A stretch of 64,000 bases of DNA from Chamaecyparis obtusa. Lineage: Eukaryota; Streptophyta; Pinopsida; Cupressales; Cupressaceae. Both the position numbers and the translations under genes were made by a program. The notes under the pieces are model-generated. The model was not told where the DNA came from. It saw only the letters and a list, made by a program, of their open reading frames with translations, and did no database searches. The stretch lies in assembly GCA_027943335.1 (NCBI GenBank), contig BSBK01007742.1, positions 558,001 through 622,000 on the forward strand, in the 5' to 3' direction. Shown here piece by piece: positions 47,484 through 59,032 of this stretch (position 1 is its first letter; the number at the start of each line of letters is the position of its first letter).

Positions 47484-50400
47484 ATGGCAAGAAAATTTGG
47501 GCAGTCATTTAAATTTGCATACTATGCAAATTATATTTATATTTATACAATGCAATCTATTGTTTCATTGATTGGGGAAACATTATCTAAAAAAGATAAT
47601 TGGATTGAATGGCATAGAAAAGTAGAAAATACACTTATTTTTAATGATTTATGGAATAATATATGTAATGGGAAAACTCAGCTTACAGAACAACTGATGC
47701 TAAGGAAAAAGAGATTTGGCAATTTAAAAATTCAAAAGCTTTGGCTTTAATAAGAGCTTCTATTAATAGAGATGTGTATCGACATATACAAGGATGCAAA
47801 TTTGCTTGGGATGCCGTTCAAAAGTTAAAAAATTTATTTGATTCTCATTCAGAATTAGAGTTTATTCAATTACAGTTAAAACTATTTAATCTTGAGTTGA
47901 AAAATGGTGATGTTATGAGTCTAGCTTCTGAAATTAGAGCTATAAAACAAGATGTTGATGCTGCTGGTGGGAAAGTTGATGTATATCTCACAGCTTTTAT
48001 TAAAGCGCTTCTTCCCACGCATTCCACTTATCTAGAGTCTCTTCAAGCAAGCAACCAATTGAAAAACATCACTTCTGCTAGTGAGAAAGCATTTGGAAGA
48101 AAAATAAAAAATACCAGTGAAAATGTTTGTTTTTCTCATCAAGAGAAACCCGTAAATAATATCTCTTCTAGAGGTGCTTTTAGTGATAGATGAAAAGGTA
48201 GAGGTCAATGGAGGAAAACTGATAATCAAAATGATAGACAATTTTTGCATTGTAAAAGATGTGGTAGAAAAGGTAGTCATGAAGCACATGAATGCAAGCT
48301 CGCATGGGATAAGATTGAAAGTTTTAAAGAAAATTCTTTTAAACAAAAAGATAAAATGAAAATTCATAGTGATGATAAATATTCAAATGATAAAATTTCA
48401 GGAGCAGCCCAATTTTCTTGTGATAGTTATAGTGATCAATATGTACTTTCTGTTTCAGACTTTTCTTCTAGTTCCTCATGGTATGACTCTTGGATCTTAG
48501 ATACAGGAGCCACACAACATATGACATTTTGGTGTGATTACTTTGAAAAATTTCATGAAAGTGCATGTGGTCCAATTTATTTAGCAGATAAGTCAAGTCT
48601 CAAGCCTATTGGAAAAGGAACTATTCGATTTAAATTGCCTAATCTTCCAGATTTTGTGCTTCATGATGTATTGTATATTCCTCAATTACAACGTAATTTG
48701 TTATCACTGGTATTGATTCGACAACAAGGCTACTTTATTTTGATACAAAATGGACAAGTTATTGTCAAAAAGATATCTAATAATGAAGTTTTATTCACTG
48801 GTTGTGAGGATGGAAGATTACTAAAACTAAATGGCACTTCAGCTCTTTCTAAATTTTTTGCATATCTTACTGAAGAAGGTAGTCTATCTCCTAGTCTCTT
48901 ATGGCATGCAAGTTTTGGGCATATTAGTTATGATAGCATTCATCTCATGCAAAAGAATGGTGTTGATGGCTTGCCTATTTTACCTAAAACAATTGAAAAA
49001 TGTGAAGCATGTATTCTTGCCAAACAACATAGAAATCCTTTTCATCACTCCACTTGGAGAGCACATAGAAAATTGCAGCTGATTCATTTAGATTTATGTG
49101 GACCTTTACCAGTAACTTCTGCTGGAGGATCTAAGTATTTCATTTTGTTCATTGATGATTACAACTGCATGACTTGGATTTATTTCTTGCAATAAAAATC
49201 AGAAGTTTTTGAAAATTTAAAAAGTTTCATGTCATGATTGAAAAACAAGCTCAATCTCATATTACTACACTTCGAACAGATAATGGTGGAGAAATTACTT
49301 CTCTAATTTTTGAGGATTATTTACATCAAAATGGGATTCAACATCATCTCACTACTCTAGGTACTCCTCAACAAAATGGTGTTGTTGAACAAATGAATAG
49401 AACCATCATGAATATGGTTCGCGCAATGTTATATTTTAAAGGAATCCAGTTACATTTTTGGGCTGAAGCAGCAAGAATTGTAGTCTATCTTCGTAATAGG
49501 TCTCCATCATCTGCTCTCCACCAAACAATTCCATATGAAGTTTGATTTGGGTATCCTCCTTCAGTTTCCCATCTTTGGATTTTTGGGTCCACTTGCTATG
49601 CTTTAATTCCTAAAGACAAAAGAAGTAAGTTGCATCATCACAGTTTTAAATGTATTTTTCTTGGTTATTTTGAGTCTTCCAAAGCCAATAGGTTGTATGA
49701 TGAAGTTAACAAGAAATTCATCCTTACACGTGATGTTGTATTTTGTGAAACTTCCAAAAGTGCTAAAAATGTTGCATGTCAATTGAAACAACTTGATAAA
49801 TCTAAAAAATCTTTTCCTTGGATAGAACATTCTTGTGAGATTTTACATTTTCAAGGGATACCAAGTCAATCAAACTCACCTTTAATAGATTCACATGTAG
49901 AATCTCTATCCCCAACAGTTCTTACTCAAGATGATCCAACAAATGAACAAGAAGAGACCTCTTCTAATGATGAGCCCTTGAATGCTAATGAATCGTCTAG
50001 TCATGAAATGATCTCCTCTTCTATGCAACCAAAATCTTCTCATAAGTGAGCAAAACAAGTTGAGCAGATTTTGAAAGATTTAAGACCTGATGAAATAGGT
50101 AAAATAGGTACGAGAAGCTCTTACAAGGCAAGGCTACAAGCTCAATCCGATGTTGTAGAAAACTTGGATTCCATTGATGAACTTAATCTCATAGTTGATT
50201 CTGAACCCACATCATATCATGAAGCTTACAATATTGTAGTTTGGAGGCAAGCTATGCAAAATGAATATGAAGCTCTTTTGAAAAATGGCACATGCGAGTT
50301 AATTGATCCTCCCCTTGGTTTTAAACCTATTGGATGCAAGTGGATTTTTAGAAATAAATATAAAGTAGATGGTACACTTGACAAACACAAAGCTCAACTT

Positions 50401-51735
50401 GTTGCAAAAGGTTATGCTCAAAAAGAGGGTATCGATTATGATGAAACTTTTGCACCTACAGCAAAATGGACCACCATTCATGGTTTGTTAGCTCTTGCAG
50501 CTCAAAATGGGTGGAACATTCACCAAATGGATGTCAAAATGGCATTCTTAAATGGTGATCTTAAAGAAATAGTATATATGACTTAGTCGGAAGGGTATGC
50601 AATCCATGGAAAAGAACACCAGGTATGAAAGCTTATCAAATCATTGTATGGTTCGAAACAGGCTCCCCGAGCCTGGTATGAAAAACTTACAGAGCATCTC
50701 TTGAAGTTAAATTTTACACATTTTGAGTTTGATGATGCAACACTTTTTGTTAAAAAGATTGATAATATTATTGTCTATCTTGTTGTTTATGTGGATGATT
50801 TATTTATCACTGGTATTGATGAGAATACTATTCAAAATGTGAAAGACCAATTGAAGCAAGGTTTTGATATGACTAATTTGGGCCATCTTCATTACTATTT
50901 GGGTATTGAGGTGATTCAAAAACCAAATTCTATTTTCATCAACCAACAAAAATATATTGGTGAGATTTTGCATAAGTTTGGCTTGGCTGATTTCAAACCC
51001 CTTAGTACTCCTATGGAGCAAAATCTTAAACTCACATTAGATGACTCATCAGCATTGGTTGATGTAACTATCTACAAAAAACTTGTTGGAAGTTTGATTT
51101 ATGCTACAACTACCCATCCAAATATTTCCTTTGCTGTTGGAGTTCTTTCACGATTTATGCAACAACCTAGAGAAACTCATTGGATAGCTGCCAAAAGAGT
51201 TCTTAGATATCTGCACGGTACTCAACACTATAGGCTTAAATACTCCAAGATAGATCAATTTTCTTTGCTTGGCTATTCTGATTCTAATTACGCTGGTGAT
51301 TCAACTGATGGAAAATCTACATCTGGTTTTGTAATGCATCTTGGATTTGTTGCAATCTCTTGGAGATCTAAAAAGAAATCGGTTCAAGCTACCTCTTCTT
51401 CTGAAGCTGAATATATGGCAGCTTTTGAAGCAACTCAAGAAATCTTATGGCTTCGAAGGATTCTTGAAGACTTGTAGACACCACAGGTTGCATCAACCCC
51501 ACTCTTCATTGACATTCAATCCGCTATAAAAATGGCTAAAAATCCAGTATTCCATGATCGCACCAAACACATCAACATGAAGATTCATTTGGTTCGACAT
51601 TATGTCAAGGATGGCTCTATACACTTTACATATTGTCCCACTGCAAATCAACCGACACATATTCTTACCAAGGCACTGGGCAAAGAAAAGTTTGAGAAGT
51701 TTTGAGCAATGCTTGGCATAACCCCTTCAGATTAA
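47484..51735 (+). pseudogene. Copia gag-pol, nearly intact
   Basis: Gag starts at 47484; a frame change between 47650 and 47740 is followed by gag helices (ALIRASINRDVYRHIQGCK). The intact knuckle CKRCGRKGSHEAHEC is at about 48248-48292 and protease LDTGATQHMT at about 48498-48530. The GAG-pre-integrase block is LLWHASFGHIS, and the integrase shows LIHLDLCGP and RTDNGGE, then QNGVVEQMNR. RT contains KQAPRAWYEKL and an intact YVDD at 50788-50799. RNase H (TSSSEAEYMA, RTKHINMKIH) ends at TAA 51733-51735. Single stops occur at about 48191, 49194, 49545, 50049, 50585, 50626, 51477 and 51703; several fit CAG/CAA/CGA decay. No catalytic motif is missing, but it is non-autonomous now. Confidence 0.94.
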
Positions 51736-51743
51736 GGGGAGGA

Positions 51744-51976
51744 TGTTAACATATTATCCTTGGGTTTATGTTTTCTTAGATTAGGTTTATTTTAGTTTAT
51801 TTTTAGTTTATTACCTATTTCTATTGCGGCAGTTTTGCGTAACAGTTTATAACTGTTGTTGCCACTTCTTTATATTTTCCTTGTTACATTTGATGCAGTG
51901 ATGTATGAGAATAATAAATTCTAATATACTTTTCTAGTTTTCCAATCTTTCAGATATTTTCAATCTCGAGCTAACA
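51744..51976 (+). repeat. 3' LTR of the short-LTR Copia
   Basis: TGTTAACATATTATCC...GAGCTAACA, 233 bp, preceded by AAGGGGAGGA. Confidence 0.96.
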
Positions 51977-51981
51977 ACAGA

Positions 51982-54939
51982 GAATTTCAAATGGTAGTTC
52001 ACCTAGTTTTTGTATTACATCATTGCAGCGACCAGTCTGCACATAAACAATCAAAATAGTTGGCGTTTAGGGTTTTTGCTTTCACAGGCAAGTGAGAAAT
52101 GTGTGGCCAAATGTTGAAATTGCAGGAAGATATTATAATGATAGTCTCTACACTCTAGTACAACATTATTTTTTTTGTTTATGCTTTGGGAGAATTGGTG
52201 TGTGGGATTTGTGTTTAAGTGTTTTGCAAAATGGAATTCTTCATGGTTGATCGATTGAAGATATTCGTCGTGCTAACATTATTTTGTTTAAGTGAATTGT
52301 GAATGGGTTGCTTAGTGGTTTGGTGTGGATGCATGCATTAATCAGGTGATGACTGACTTATTCATCTTTACTATATGAAATAACAGGGGATTTGTTTGGC
52401 TGTAGCTTTTGGCAAACCTCAAGCTGTTATTCCCAAGGAAGCTCGAAATGAAATGCAAGACCAAGATAATGGTACAGAGTAGGGTCTAAATGTGTCAAGG
52501 TCGAGAAATTGGTCTCTGCCACGGTCATTGTCATTTGCAGATGGAAGTGATACTTGTAAGAGAGAGCTTTTGAAGTACTCTGTTTCAGATACTCTTCATA
52601 CTTCAATAGAGAGAATTTGAGAAGGTTACTGCATGAAGAAAGAGATGCTCTCCTCAATCCTCTGTTTGTTCAACAGCATTTGTTTGATAGTAAATCGTGA
52701 TTGCATATTCCCCACAGTTGAGGGGGAATGTTCAAAATTTGGCAATGTTTACATTTTAGGCTATTCTTCACCCGATGTATCAGTTGGGGCAATCTCATCT
52801 CCCTAAATAATGTACAAATTATCTCATTAATGGCTGATGGACTTATAATTCTAGCATCTGGTATAGAAGATATTACATAGGACAGTTTTGGCCCATCTAT
52901 GCTTGGTTGTGTGGCAACAATTTACTTCAATATAGAGATGAAACCCGATTATTGTGTTAGCCACAAATCTCACCATTTCTCAAATTGTTTACTTTTTCTG
53001 TGAACTGTTTCATATAAACTTCTTTTTGTTTTCACATTCTGTTCAAATGGCTGATATTTTGCATGGTCCTTTTACAACATTATATTTGTCCTTCAGTGAT
53101 GGTTTTGTGAGACCTATTAATTATTTTGTGTGGTTCGTCAGCTCATACTACTTTAGTTGCCAATCAAGTGGGGTTGGAAATCCAACCTTGTTATTAGTTC
53201 CCGCAAGAACTATAGCGGAGGCATCAACAATTAAACAGCAATTTATTCATTTGCATTCAGCCAATCGAATTGTTCAATGTTTTTATATAGATTTCCTTTC
53301 ATGCAAGTATTATGCATGACTTGTATCAACTTGCATATTATTTATGGACTAATTTTCATGCAAAATATTTGGGGGCCTCTGATTCGCAATGTAGATGGTG
53401 GACAGAGGTATTAGCAACGCTGACGCAAGAGAACGCGCGACAAACTATACCATTGCCAGTAATTTGGAGGGTTAGCAGTGCGTTACAAACGAGGAAAGGG
53501 GTGTTTCAATAAATATTATTGTAGTCATCTCTTGAATAGATGGTACGTGGATTCTGCTGCAAGACAGTGCATTGGAGAAAATGATAAATCTGCAAGCGCC
53601 TTCTTCCACTCTCCCTCCCTTATAACCCCTTACGTGGTGCTCTTTCCCTAAAACACGTCTCCCTCATGCAGTGCAACAAAAGATGTGTTACGTGGCATTC
53701 TGTGTGATAGTCTATATCAGCAACTAATATCACATTCCCTTCTCTCCCTGTAGTTTTTGTAAGGTAAAATAAGGCTATATAAATTATGTCTTTGTGCGTT
53801 CTATTATAAAGCCACTATAAAAGAAGCCATGTCAAATCAACAGTGGAAAAACCGTGCATAAAATAGAGACCGCAATGACAAAATAGTGACAGTGATCGAG
53901 GATGAAATTTGTTAAAATCAATTTGAACTCCTTTCGAATTTGCAGAGAAGGTTGTATGACTGGTGAAGTATCTTAAGTTTTTTTATTTTTAATACTGATT
54001 GAAAGTTAATGCTGTGTGGAAATTTTTTGTTGCTAGTGTGAGAAACTTGATGAATGATCCATTTTTCATATTTGAGTACTAATTGGCTTATACTTGAGTT
54101 GGTCAAGATTGCAGAACCCATTATCTGTTTCATAGTAAGAAATCACAAGAAAAATGTAAATGCAAGTCAAATGAATCAGTGTACTAATTATGAATATGTA
54201 TGTTCCTGTTTAACTATTTTTTTAAGTTCTTTTGTTAATTCTTGTGCAAATTTTCAAAATGTGATAATACCTGCATAGTGTCTAATGACAAATGAAAATT
54301 TGAAGGCTATTTTCAAGGTAAAAGGTTTAAAAGTTAATGCTTTGAAAGGCAACAGGGCGTCAGAATTGGAAACTACAACAAGAGTTAAACGAGGGATGGT
54401 TCTACCATTTCAGCCACTAACCATGTCTTTTTGAGGGCGTCAATTACTTTGTGGGCATGCCTCCAGTATGCAAAATGAGCCCCGAGATTGATGCCATTTT
54501 ACTTGATTTGGTGATTGCTTAATTTTCCAATTTGCATTGATAGACATTATGTGAGTAATAAATGTTGTACTTTAGACAGGGTTGCTGGAATGAGAATTTC
54601 AACTTTCTACTGGCTTGTTCAAGTTCCTCAAAATCTGTTCTGGGTTCTCTATTTTTGTTCCCGTTATTATCTTGGGTCTGTTTGAGTTCTTCTTGTTATC
54701 CCTAGCATTGCAATTTGGTCCGTGTTTATGACTCATTCGAAATTTGGTCAATTTCGCGTGTCCCGTTGCTATCATACAAAGCAATGAACAGCTGTCAAGA
54801 ATTCCCTTTTTCCAAGATGGACGGCGGAGAAGCTCCCAATGGTAGTCATTGGGCTCTCCACAACTTGCAACCCTAGATCGTCCAAAATCAGCCGGTTCTC
54901 TCTCAGATGAAAACGCCTACGGCGTAATAAAATATTTTT
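51982..54939. other. Gene-poor interval upstream of the methyltransferase
   Basis: No confident gene. One exon-like stretch at about 52390-52700 is listed separately. The frame at 52954-53319 has no recognised motif, and its start lies in AT-rich sequence. The interval is less transposon-like than its surroundings and may be ordinary intergenic DNA. Confidence 0.5.
52390..52700 (+). pseudogene. Possible exon remnant, family unknown
   Basis: The frame reads AVAFGKPQAVIPKEARNEM, a stop, then SRSRNWSLPRSLSFADGSD and KRELLKYSVSDTLHTSIE. A one-base frame change leads into ENLRRLLHEERDALLNPLF and VQQHLFDSKS then stop. The block is much more protein-like than its neighbours (balanced composition, amphipathic helices). 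I cannot name a family. It could be the last exon of a decayed host gene interrupted further left by the Copia at 47.1-52.0 kb. Confidence 0.3.
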
Positions 54940-55196
54940 ACCATTTATATAGAATTCAATTCTTAGTTTCAACACACGGTCAAAAGTGACGTCGGACATA
55001 TTGAATGCATGCAAAAGACTTTAAAAAAATTATGGCAGATACATAGAATTCAACTGTCAGTTTCAAAAAAAAGAGGCATCCGTGAACGTCATTGCAGACG
55101 ACAATGTTGACTACTTTTTTAATATCTACCCAACCTTCGATGGTTCTTCTCGCACTTTTCTATAAATTGACAAGATTTGTAATTGATCAGAGAAAA
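54940..55196 (+). promoter_or_regulatory. Putative promoter and 5' leader of the O-methyltransferase
   Basis: TATA-like sequences occur at 54946-54952 (TATATAG) and 55161-55166 (TATAAA). The second is only 36 bp before the start codon, so the first is the better core-promoter candidate. A 24-bp imperfect direct repeat (ATAGAATTCAA...AGTTTCAA) occurs at 54949-54972 and 55043-55066. Each copy is followed shortly by an ACGT-core site (TGACGTC at 54987-54993; AACGTCA at 55085-55091). CTACCCAACC near 55127 resembles an AC-type MYB element. All regulatory roles are inference from motif likeness. Confidence 0.4.
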
Positions 55197-56789
55197 ATGG
55201 CTTCCTCAGAATCTTCCATGGAACTAGCCCATCTCCAGCTCTATGAAATATTTCTTTCAGCAGCCAAGCCCATGGCCCTTCAAGCTGCTGTCTTGCTTAA
55301 CATTCCTAACATCATTGCCACCCATGGTAGTGAAAATCACCTCTGTGTAGAGGAAATTGCTTCCCATATTTCTGCCTCCACAAACAAACCTGCCCACATA
55401 ACCCAGCTCTCTAGAATCATGAGGCTTCTTGCTTCCATTGATGTCTTCACCGAAGAGAACACTGTAGATGACAGAGGCTCTCCCAAATTCAAATACGGTC
55501 CAACTGGCCTCACTAAATTGCTGGCAAATAATGAGTCCCAAGAATCTTGTGCACCCACCCTGCTGTTCTTAAATCTAAAATCTACGACTGATGCTTATCA
55601 GTATCTTCATGATTCTGTCATAGGTGGCTGCCAATCATTCACAGAGGCCAATGGCATGAACATTTTCGAGTACAACAGTTGTAATCCTGAGGCGAATAGA
55701 TTTTTCAACGAGGCCATGACTGCTCAGACAAGCTCTGTTATTGCGTCTGTGTTGGAGGCTTATGACGGGTTCAAGAGATTCAAGACTGTGGTGGATGTTG
55801 GAGGAGGAGCAGGTTCTGCAATATCTACGATTGTTAATGAATATCCCCACATTCACGGTATCAATTTCGATCTTCCACATGTTATAAGGACTGCTGCTCC
55901 TTCACAAGGTCTGTAACTATCGCCCTCTCTAAACTTCATAGATGAAGAGGTTGCTGATCTACATGTTCAAAAAACAATAGTTTGTTATTCGTTCATAATC
56001 TGCATGCAGATCTTAGCTGTGGTTAATTTGTATTTTGTTAGGATGTTTAGTTTATAATCTCTGGTATATCTTAGAAAGAACATTCTGCTTGAGAGAGGTT
56101 ACAATAATTCAAATTTCATTTTGTCAAACACTATTGATGTGTTCATGTTGTACTTTCTGGATTAGAGTGTATTTTCTGGATTAGAGTGTATGTATATTCT
56201 TTGAATCAGCATTTCTGATTATATTTTATGATTTATCATTTAGATTTTAGAGATTCAAAATATTGAGATAGAAAAAAACAAACAATCAAATCTAGACACC
56301 TGCAACGAAAAGTAAAGCTATTGTGTGATTCTCATAGTTTCAGGAGTAGAGCATGTGGAGGGTAATATGTTTGAGCGAATTCCATCAGCAGATGCAATTT
56401 TCATGAAGGTATTTTTGACAAATTATATTTTATTTAAACAAAAATTTATAATTTATATACTAATATTTTGGGAGGTTTTGTTATTGTACTTACAGAGGAT
56501 TTTGCATGACTGGGATGATGAACACTGTTTGAAAATCTTAAAGAGGAGCTATGAGGCTATACCAGAGGATGGGAGGATATTAATTGTTGATGCAGTCATT
56601 GAAAATGAAGAAGGGACCGAAAGGCGAGTGGGACTATTGTCTGATGTGTTAATGATGGCTGTTTCCATTGGTGGAAAAGAGAGAACAGAGGATGAATTTA
56701 AGGACTTGTTTTATAAAGCAGGTTTCAAGAGTTACAATATTATCGAGCTACCTTACTATCATAAACTTATTGAAGTTTCTAAAAAGTGA
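55197..56789 (+). CDS. Class II SAM-dependent O-methyltransferase (COMT-like), three exons
   Basis: Predicted to transfer a methyl group from S-adenosylmethionine to a phenolic hydroxyl; cytosolic homodimer by family analogy. Exons: 55197-55908, 56344-56408, 56496-56789, with GT/AG introns of 435 and 87 bp (phases 1 and 0). This gives 356 residues, a usual length. The ATG at 55197 (MASSESSMEL) is chosen because the upstream in-frame extension to 55092 is not family-like. An N-terminal dimerisation domain (LYEIFLSAAKPMALQAAV) precedes the SAM glycine motif VDVGGGAGS (residues 199-207), GVEHVEGNMF (238-247) and DAIFMK. The catalytic His is H263 in RILHDWDDEHC. The second catalytic acid appears as D291 (COMT has Glu) and the third is E321 in GGKERT. 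The substrate is unknown: caffeate, flavonoid, stilbene and lignan enzymes share this fold. It is the only intact host gene here. The start is supported only by comparison with family length. Confidence 0.93.
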
Positions 56790-56835
56790 GAAAAAAGAAC
56801 AAACAAGAATATGCTAAATAATTGTAATAAGCAGT

Positions 56836-56841
56836 AATAAA
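56836..56841 (+). terminator. Candidate polyadenylation signal
   Basis: AATAAA 47 bp after the methyltransferase stop codon, in AT-rich sequence. Confidence 0.5.
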
Positions 56842-56925
56842 TCTGCAAACTCTAGGTGGTTCATACCATGGGATAAATATGGAATAACTTTGAAATTTTA
56901 ATTATATAAATCACTATTGTGATCT

Positions 56926-57790
56926 TTAATAGCATGAAATGTGTTAATTGGCAATGTTGCTATCAAGCCATTACTGAATTTTAATTTTCTAAACTTGATT
57001 CATTTATAGAACTTTTTTAAAACTATAATAATATTTCATTAAACATTTGATTTGTGTGTTCTTAATAGAACAATATTTCTTAAAGGATTTGAATTGTGTG
57101 TTTTGAATAGGAAGAGAGTGTTTATGTGGATACTTTGTGCGTATGTTTATGTTTTAATTTTTATTAGTATGAATTATTTTATATGTACAATTATTAAAAT
57201 TGTATCTCAATTAAGTTCTACTAGCACTTGCACCAACAAGGTGCAATGTTTACGCCGATAGAAAGTTATGCTATTGATATTATACTAATAAAATAATATT
57301 GAAATGTTATAAATAAGGTTTGTGTTAAAAAATAATGAAACTTTGGGGTTCCTTTAATAGCATGAAATGTGTTAATTGGCAAGGTTGCTATCAAGCCATT
57401 ACTGAATTTTAATTTTCTAAACTTGATTCATTTATAGAACTTTTTTAAAACTACAATAATATTTCATTAAACATTTGATTTGTGTGTTCTTAATAGAACA
57501 ATATTTCTTAAAGGATTTGAATTGTGTGTTTTGAATAGGAAGAGAGTGTGTATGTGGATATTTTGTGCATATGTGTATGTTTTAATCTTTATTAGCATGA
57601 ATTATTTTATATGTACAATTATTAAAATTGTATCTCAATTAAGTTCTACTAAGTTCTACTAGCACTTGCACCAACAAGGTGCAATGTTTACACCGATAGA
57701 AAGTTATGCTATTGATATTATACTAATAAAATAATATTGAAATGTTATAAATAAGGTTTGTGTTAAAAAATAATGAAACTTTGGGGTTCC
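56926..57790 (+). repeat. 428-bp tandem duplication downstream of the methyltransferase
   Basis: Unit 1 (about 56926-57353) and unit 2 (about 57354-57790) share almost every base, for example AGCATGAAATGTGTTAATTG at 56931 and 57359. Unit 2 has an extra AAGTTCTACT. Each unit contains CTAG followed by a TTGCACC...GGTGCAA hairpin (57221-57246 and 57659-57684). Read on the minus strand, this is a hairpin ending in CTAG before T, like a Helitron 3' end. The short frames MCVLNRTIFLKG... in both units are copies of the same non-coding sequence. Confidence 0.92.
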
Positions 57791-57835
57791 TTGAATCAGG
57801 GAGCTCTATGCAGAGGTTGTCTTTGTAAGATGAAA

Positions 57836-58195
57836 CCTCCTCCTCCTCCTCCTCTTCTTCCCCTTCTCCTCCTCTTCCTCTACCCCTTCGTCTTTTTCTT
57901 CTTCCTCCTCCTCCTCCTCCTGTTCCTCCTCCTCCTCCTCCTCTTCTTCTTCTTCCTCCTCCTTTTCCTTTTCTTCATCTTTTTCTTCTTCCTCCTCCTG
58001 TTCCTCCTCCACCTCCACCACCTCCTCCTCTTCTCCTTCATCCTTTTCCGCCTTCCTCTTCTTTCTCTTCTTCCTCGTATTATGTGTCTTATTCTTCCTC
58101 ATCTCCTCCTCCTCCTCATCCTTCTTCTCCTCCTTCTTCCTCTTCTCATTCTTCCTCCTTTTCTTCATCATTTTCTTCTTCCTCCTCTTCCTCCT
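57836..58195 (+). repeat. Polypyrimidine (CCT/CTT) tract
   Basis: About 360 bp in which nearly every base of the plus strand is C or T, made of interspersed TCC, CTT and CTC triplets. It produces spurious Leu/Phe-rich and Glu-rich reading frames on the two strands. Confidence 0.95.
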
Positions 58196-58199
58196 TTGA

Positions 58200-58688
58200 A
58201 ATATTAATGTGTCTGATCATGCTGATAAGGGAGATGGCTTTTTATTCTTTGAGTTTAAGCTGATGCCTTAAGAAAATTTCAACAGAGTATTCAGATTCTC
58301 TGAAAAAGGAAGATTTGAGCTGGAATGATTTTGGTGAAATTCGGTAAAGTGAAACCTTTCTATTATTGGATTAAACTATTTTTTACTGATAGAGAACGAC
58401 TCCCCAACATGCAAGGAGAAATATTTTATCAGTGCTTAGTAATAGCACCCATTTTTTTTGCAGATAGGGGTGAGCTAAGGATTTTTAAATAGGTAATTGA
58501 ATAAAAATCTACTTCATCAATAACTGTCATTTGATGTAGCACCGGTTGTTTTTGCAGTAGATCTAGAAGTTGATGGAGTAGAAGTAAACTTACCTATTGG
58601 CTTTGCACCATGGTTTTGAACAACCCCCTTTCATCATGATGCTTGTGTACAGTCTTTACCACATCTATGATTCCTCTGATTGTATTGA
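58200..58688. other. Non-coding interval
   Basis: No gene or repeat recognised between the pyrimidine tract and the 234-bp duplication. Confidence 0.6.
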
Positions 58689-59032
58689 TATAAAACACTG
58701 AGTTGCACTAGTTTGATTGTGTTGCGTATAATGTTTTATCAACAAGTTAAGGGGTACCACCAACTAAAAATGGATAGGATTTAGTTTTACCAGAGTCCTT
58801 GTAATATCGAATGTGGCAAAAGTGGAAAAATACGCTGCAATTCTGACTACTGTCACTCTAGAATGTAAGTTAAAGATTGTTAATTCAAACTCAATAAATA
58901 TTTGAACAACATTTAAACAAGTCATAAAACACTGAGTTCCACTGGTTTGATTGTGTTGCATATAACATTTTACCAACAAGTTAAGTAGTACCCCCAACTA
59001 AAAATGGATAGGATTTAGTTTTACCAGAAGTC

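Larger units (their letters stand above)
47100..51976 (+). mobile_element. Full-length Copia retrotransposon with short LTRs
   Basis: A 4,877-bp element with 233-bp LTRs of equal length, a perfect target duplication ACAGA (47095-47099 and 51977-51981), a canonical primer site (TGGTATCAGAGC, 47334-47345) and a polypurine tract (about 51734-51743). About 12 mismatches between LTRs by eye (about 5%). Confidence 0.97.

Noticed and set aside
52954..53319. 121-residue hydrophobic frame
   Set aside because: Rich in Phe/Tyr from AT-rich DNA; no motif, no plausible promoter, and no continuation.
55092..55196. Upstream Met extending the methyltransferase by 35 residues
   Set aside because: The extension (MQTTMLTTFL...) overlaps the promoter-like region and a TATAAA box and is unlike family N-termini; MASSESS at 55197 gives normal length.
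57052..57662. Two similar frames starting MCVLNRTIFLKG
   Set aside because: Duplicate copies of the same non-coding repeat unit; AT-rich and lacking any domain.
56931..57684. Tandem repeat considered as a CRISPR-like array
   Set aside because: Only two long units with no spacers, in a plant genome.
57773..58207. 144-residue Leu/Phe/Pro-rich frame, and a 121-residue Glu/Lys-rich frame on the other strand
   Set aside because: Both are by-products of the polypyrimidine tract; no start context, domain or periodicity other than the repeat.
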